Translations under genes and position numbers: made by a program
NCBI GenBank assembly: GCA_031281765.1
Contig: JAITEX010000101.1
Location: 1-6,140, forward strand
Length of the DNA stretch: 6,140 nt
Reading direction: 5' to 3'
Source: Eubacteriales Family XIII. Incertae Sedis bacterium
GTDB taxonomy: Bacteria; Bacillota; Clostridia; Peptostreptococcales; Anaerovoracaceae
The notes under the pieces: generated by a model
What the model saw: the letters and a program-made list of their open reading frames with translations, nothing else
Told to the model about the DNA's origin: nothing
Databases searched by the model: none
Shown here: positions 5,283 through 6,140 of the stretch, piece by piece
How the letters are laid out: every line of letters starts with the position of its first letter
How positions within the stretch are numbered: position 1 is the first letter of the stretch

Positions 5283-6140
5283 ATGCAACAGCGGGATGAA
5301 TACAAGGTATACGGCTATCGCTGGGTGGTGTTGGCGCTCTATGTCGCCGTCGCAACCATGATTCAAATCATGTGGGCCACCTTTTTCGCCATTACCATTG
5401 AGGCGGGTGACTATTACGGCTTTGCAGAGGGTGACGCGGAATCGGCAATCAGCCTCTTTTCTATTATCTTCATGATTGGCATGATTGTGATTTCCGTGCC
5501 GTCTTTTGCGCTGTTCGAAAAGTGGGGCTACAAAAAAGCCGTCGGCTTCGGCGTGTTGCTGATGGCAATCGGAGCGGTGGTGCGCGGCATCTTCGGGCAT
5601 AATTATACGATTGTCCTGATCTGCACCATCATCTTCGCCATTGCGCAGCCCTTTATCCTGAATGCGGTCGGCCTTGTCGCGGGCAAGTGGTTTCCGGCGA
5701 AGGAGCGCGCTACGGCGAACGGTCTTGGCCTGCTTTCAAACTATGTCGGCATTATGATAGGCCTGATTGTCGTGCCGCTTATTCTCGCCGGAGGGACGGA
5801 CATCAAGGGCATGCTGATGATTCTCGGCATTGTCTGCGCGGTGTTTTCCGTATTGTTCTTCATATTCACAAAAGAGGCGCCGCCGACGCCGCCCTGCGCG
5901 GAAGAGGATTATGTTCGCGAACACTTTCTCAGCGGTATGAAGCAGCTGTTCCGGAAAAAGGACTTTATCAAAATACTGCTCGCGTTCTTCCTGACGCTCG
6001 GCGTGTTCAACGTGTTCTTCACGCTTATCGAGCCGATCATTCAATCCATAGGCGGCGCCGGGATCGATTCCGTGCAGGTCGGCATTATCGGCGTCATTAT
6101 GCTGATCATGGCTATCGTCGGCAGCGTCGTCATTCCGCTG
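5283..6140 (+). CDS. MFS transporter, 3' end cut by window
   Basis: I translated this frame by hand: 286 codons without a stop, running off the right edge. The protein is an inner-membrane permease of the major facilitator superfamily. A short charged N terminus (1-12) is followed by hydrophobic segments at about 14-39, 55-78, 85-104, 109-134, 144-169 and 176-196. A charged, proline-containing central loop (197-228) comes next, then segments at 229-255 and 264-286. FEKWGYKKAVGFG (78-90) sits at the usual MFS motif A between helices 2 and 3, and KWFPAKERATANGL (135-148) before helix 5 resembles FLVCR-type or related organic-anion members. About four helices are missing beyond the window. Last in the visible operon and with a very strong ribosome binding site, it probably imports the substrate of the pathway or exports a product. 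Cargo cannot be told from the sequence. Confidence 0.88.
   Translation, partial: MQQRDEYKVYGYRWVVLALYVAVATMIQIMWATFFAITIEAGDYYGFAEGDAESAISLFSIIFMIGMIVISVPSFALFEKWGYKKAVGFGVLLMAIGAVVRGIFGHNYTIVLICTIIFAIAQPFILNAVGLVAGKWFPAKERATANGLGLLSNYVGIMIGLIVVPLILAGGTDIKGMLMILGIVCAVFSVLFFIFTKEAPPTPPCAEEDYVREHFLSGMKQLFRKKDFIKILLAFFLTLGVFNVFFTLIEPIIQSIGGAGIDSVQVGIIGVIMLIMAIVGSVVIPL

Noticed and set aside
4887..5600. Minus-strand open frame across the aldolase-MFS junction
   Set aside because: The plus strand has conserved aldolase C-terminal sequence and a strong ribosome binding site plus MFS helices; the minus frame is low-complexity His/Arg/Asn-rich.

Overview
The window carries six consecutive plus-strand genes with almost no space between them. 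It reads as a catabolic operon built around a RuBisCO-like protein (RLP, form IV family). Both ends are cut: the first reading frame is open to the left edge and the last gene runs off the right edge. I see no RNA genes, mobile elements, CRISPR arrays or convincing terminators. There is no gene-free stretch longer than about 75 bp.

The organism cannot be named from this window. GC-rich coding sequence, strong AGGAGG-type ribosome binding sites, a TATAAT-like promoter box and overlapping genes fit an anaerobic bacterium such as a high-GC member of Bacillota (Clostridia or Negativicutes) or Synergistota. That is inference from general style, not from a marker gene.

Layout: (1) RLP, 13-1308. 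(2) HAD-family phosphatase resembling MtnX, 1308-1952, whose start shares a base with the RLP stop. (3) A 72-bp AT-rich gap with a possible sigma-70/sigma-A promoter and a small inverted repeat. (4) CYTH-domain protein (class IV adenylate cyclase / triphosphatase family), 2025-2597. (5) FGGY-family sugar kinase, 2594-4177, overlapping the CYTH gene by 4 bp. (6) Class II aldolase-family protein with an intact catalytic domain followed by a second, degenerate domain, 4194-5246. (7) The first 286 codons of an MFS transporter, from 5283, behind a near-perfect ribosome binding site.

How the genes may work together: an RLP, an MtnX-type phosphatase and a class II aldolase-fold protein are the same three families that act in succession in the MtnW-MtnX-MtnB part of the Bacillus methionine salvage pathway. 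Here they come with an FGGY sugar kinase and an MFS transporter, and no MtnK, MtnA or MtnD is visible. One reading is a modified or parallel pathway: import of a sugar-like compound, phosphorylation by the FGGY kinase, dehydration or aldol cleavage by the class II protein, an enolase/isomerase/decarboxylase-type step by the RLP, and dephosphorylation by the HAD enzyme. Substrate and exact chemistry cannot be read from sequence. The CYTH protein is the odd member and could be regulatory (cAMP) or a triphosphate hydrolase.
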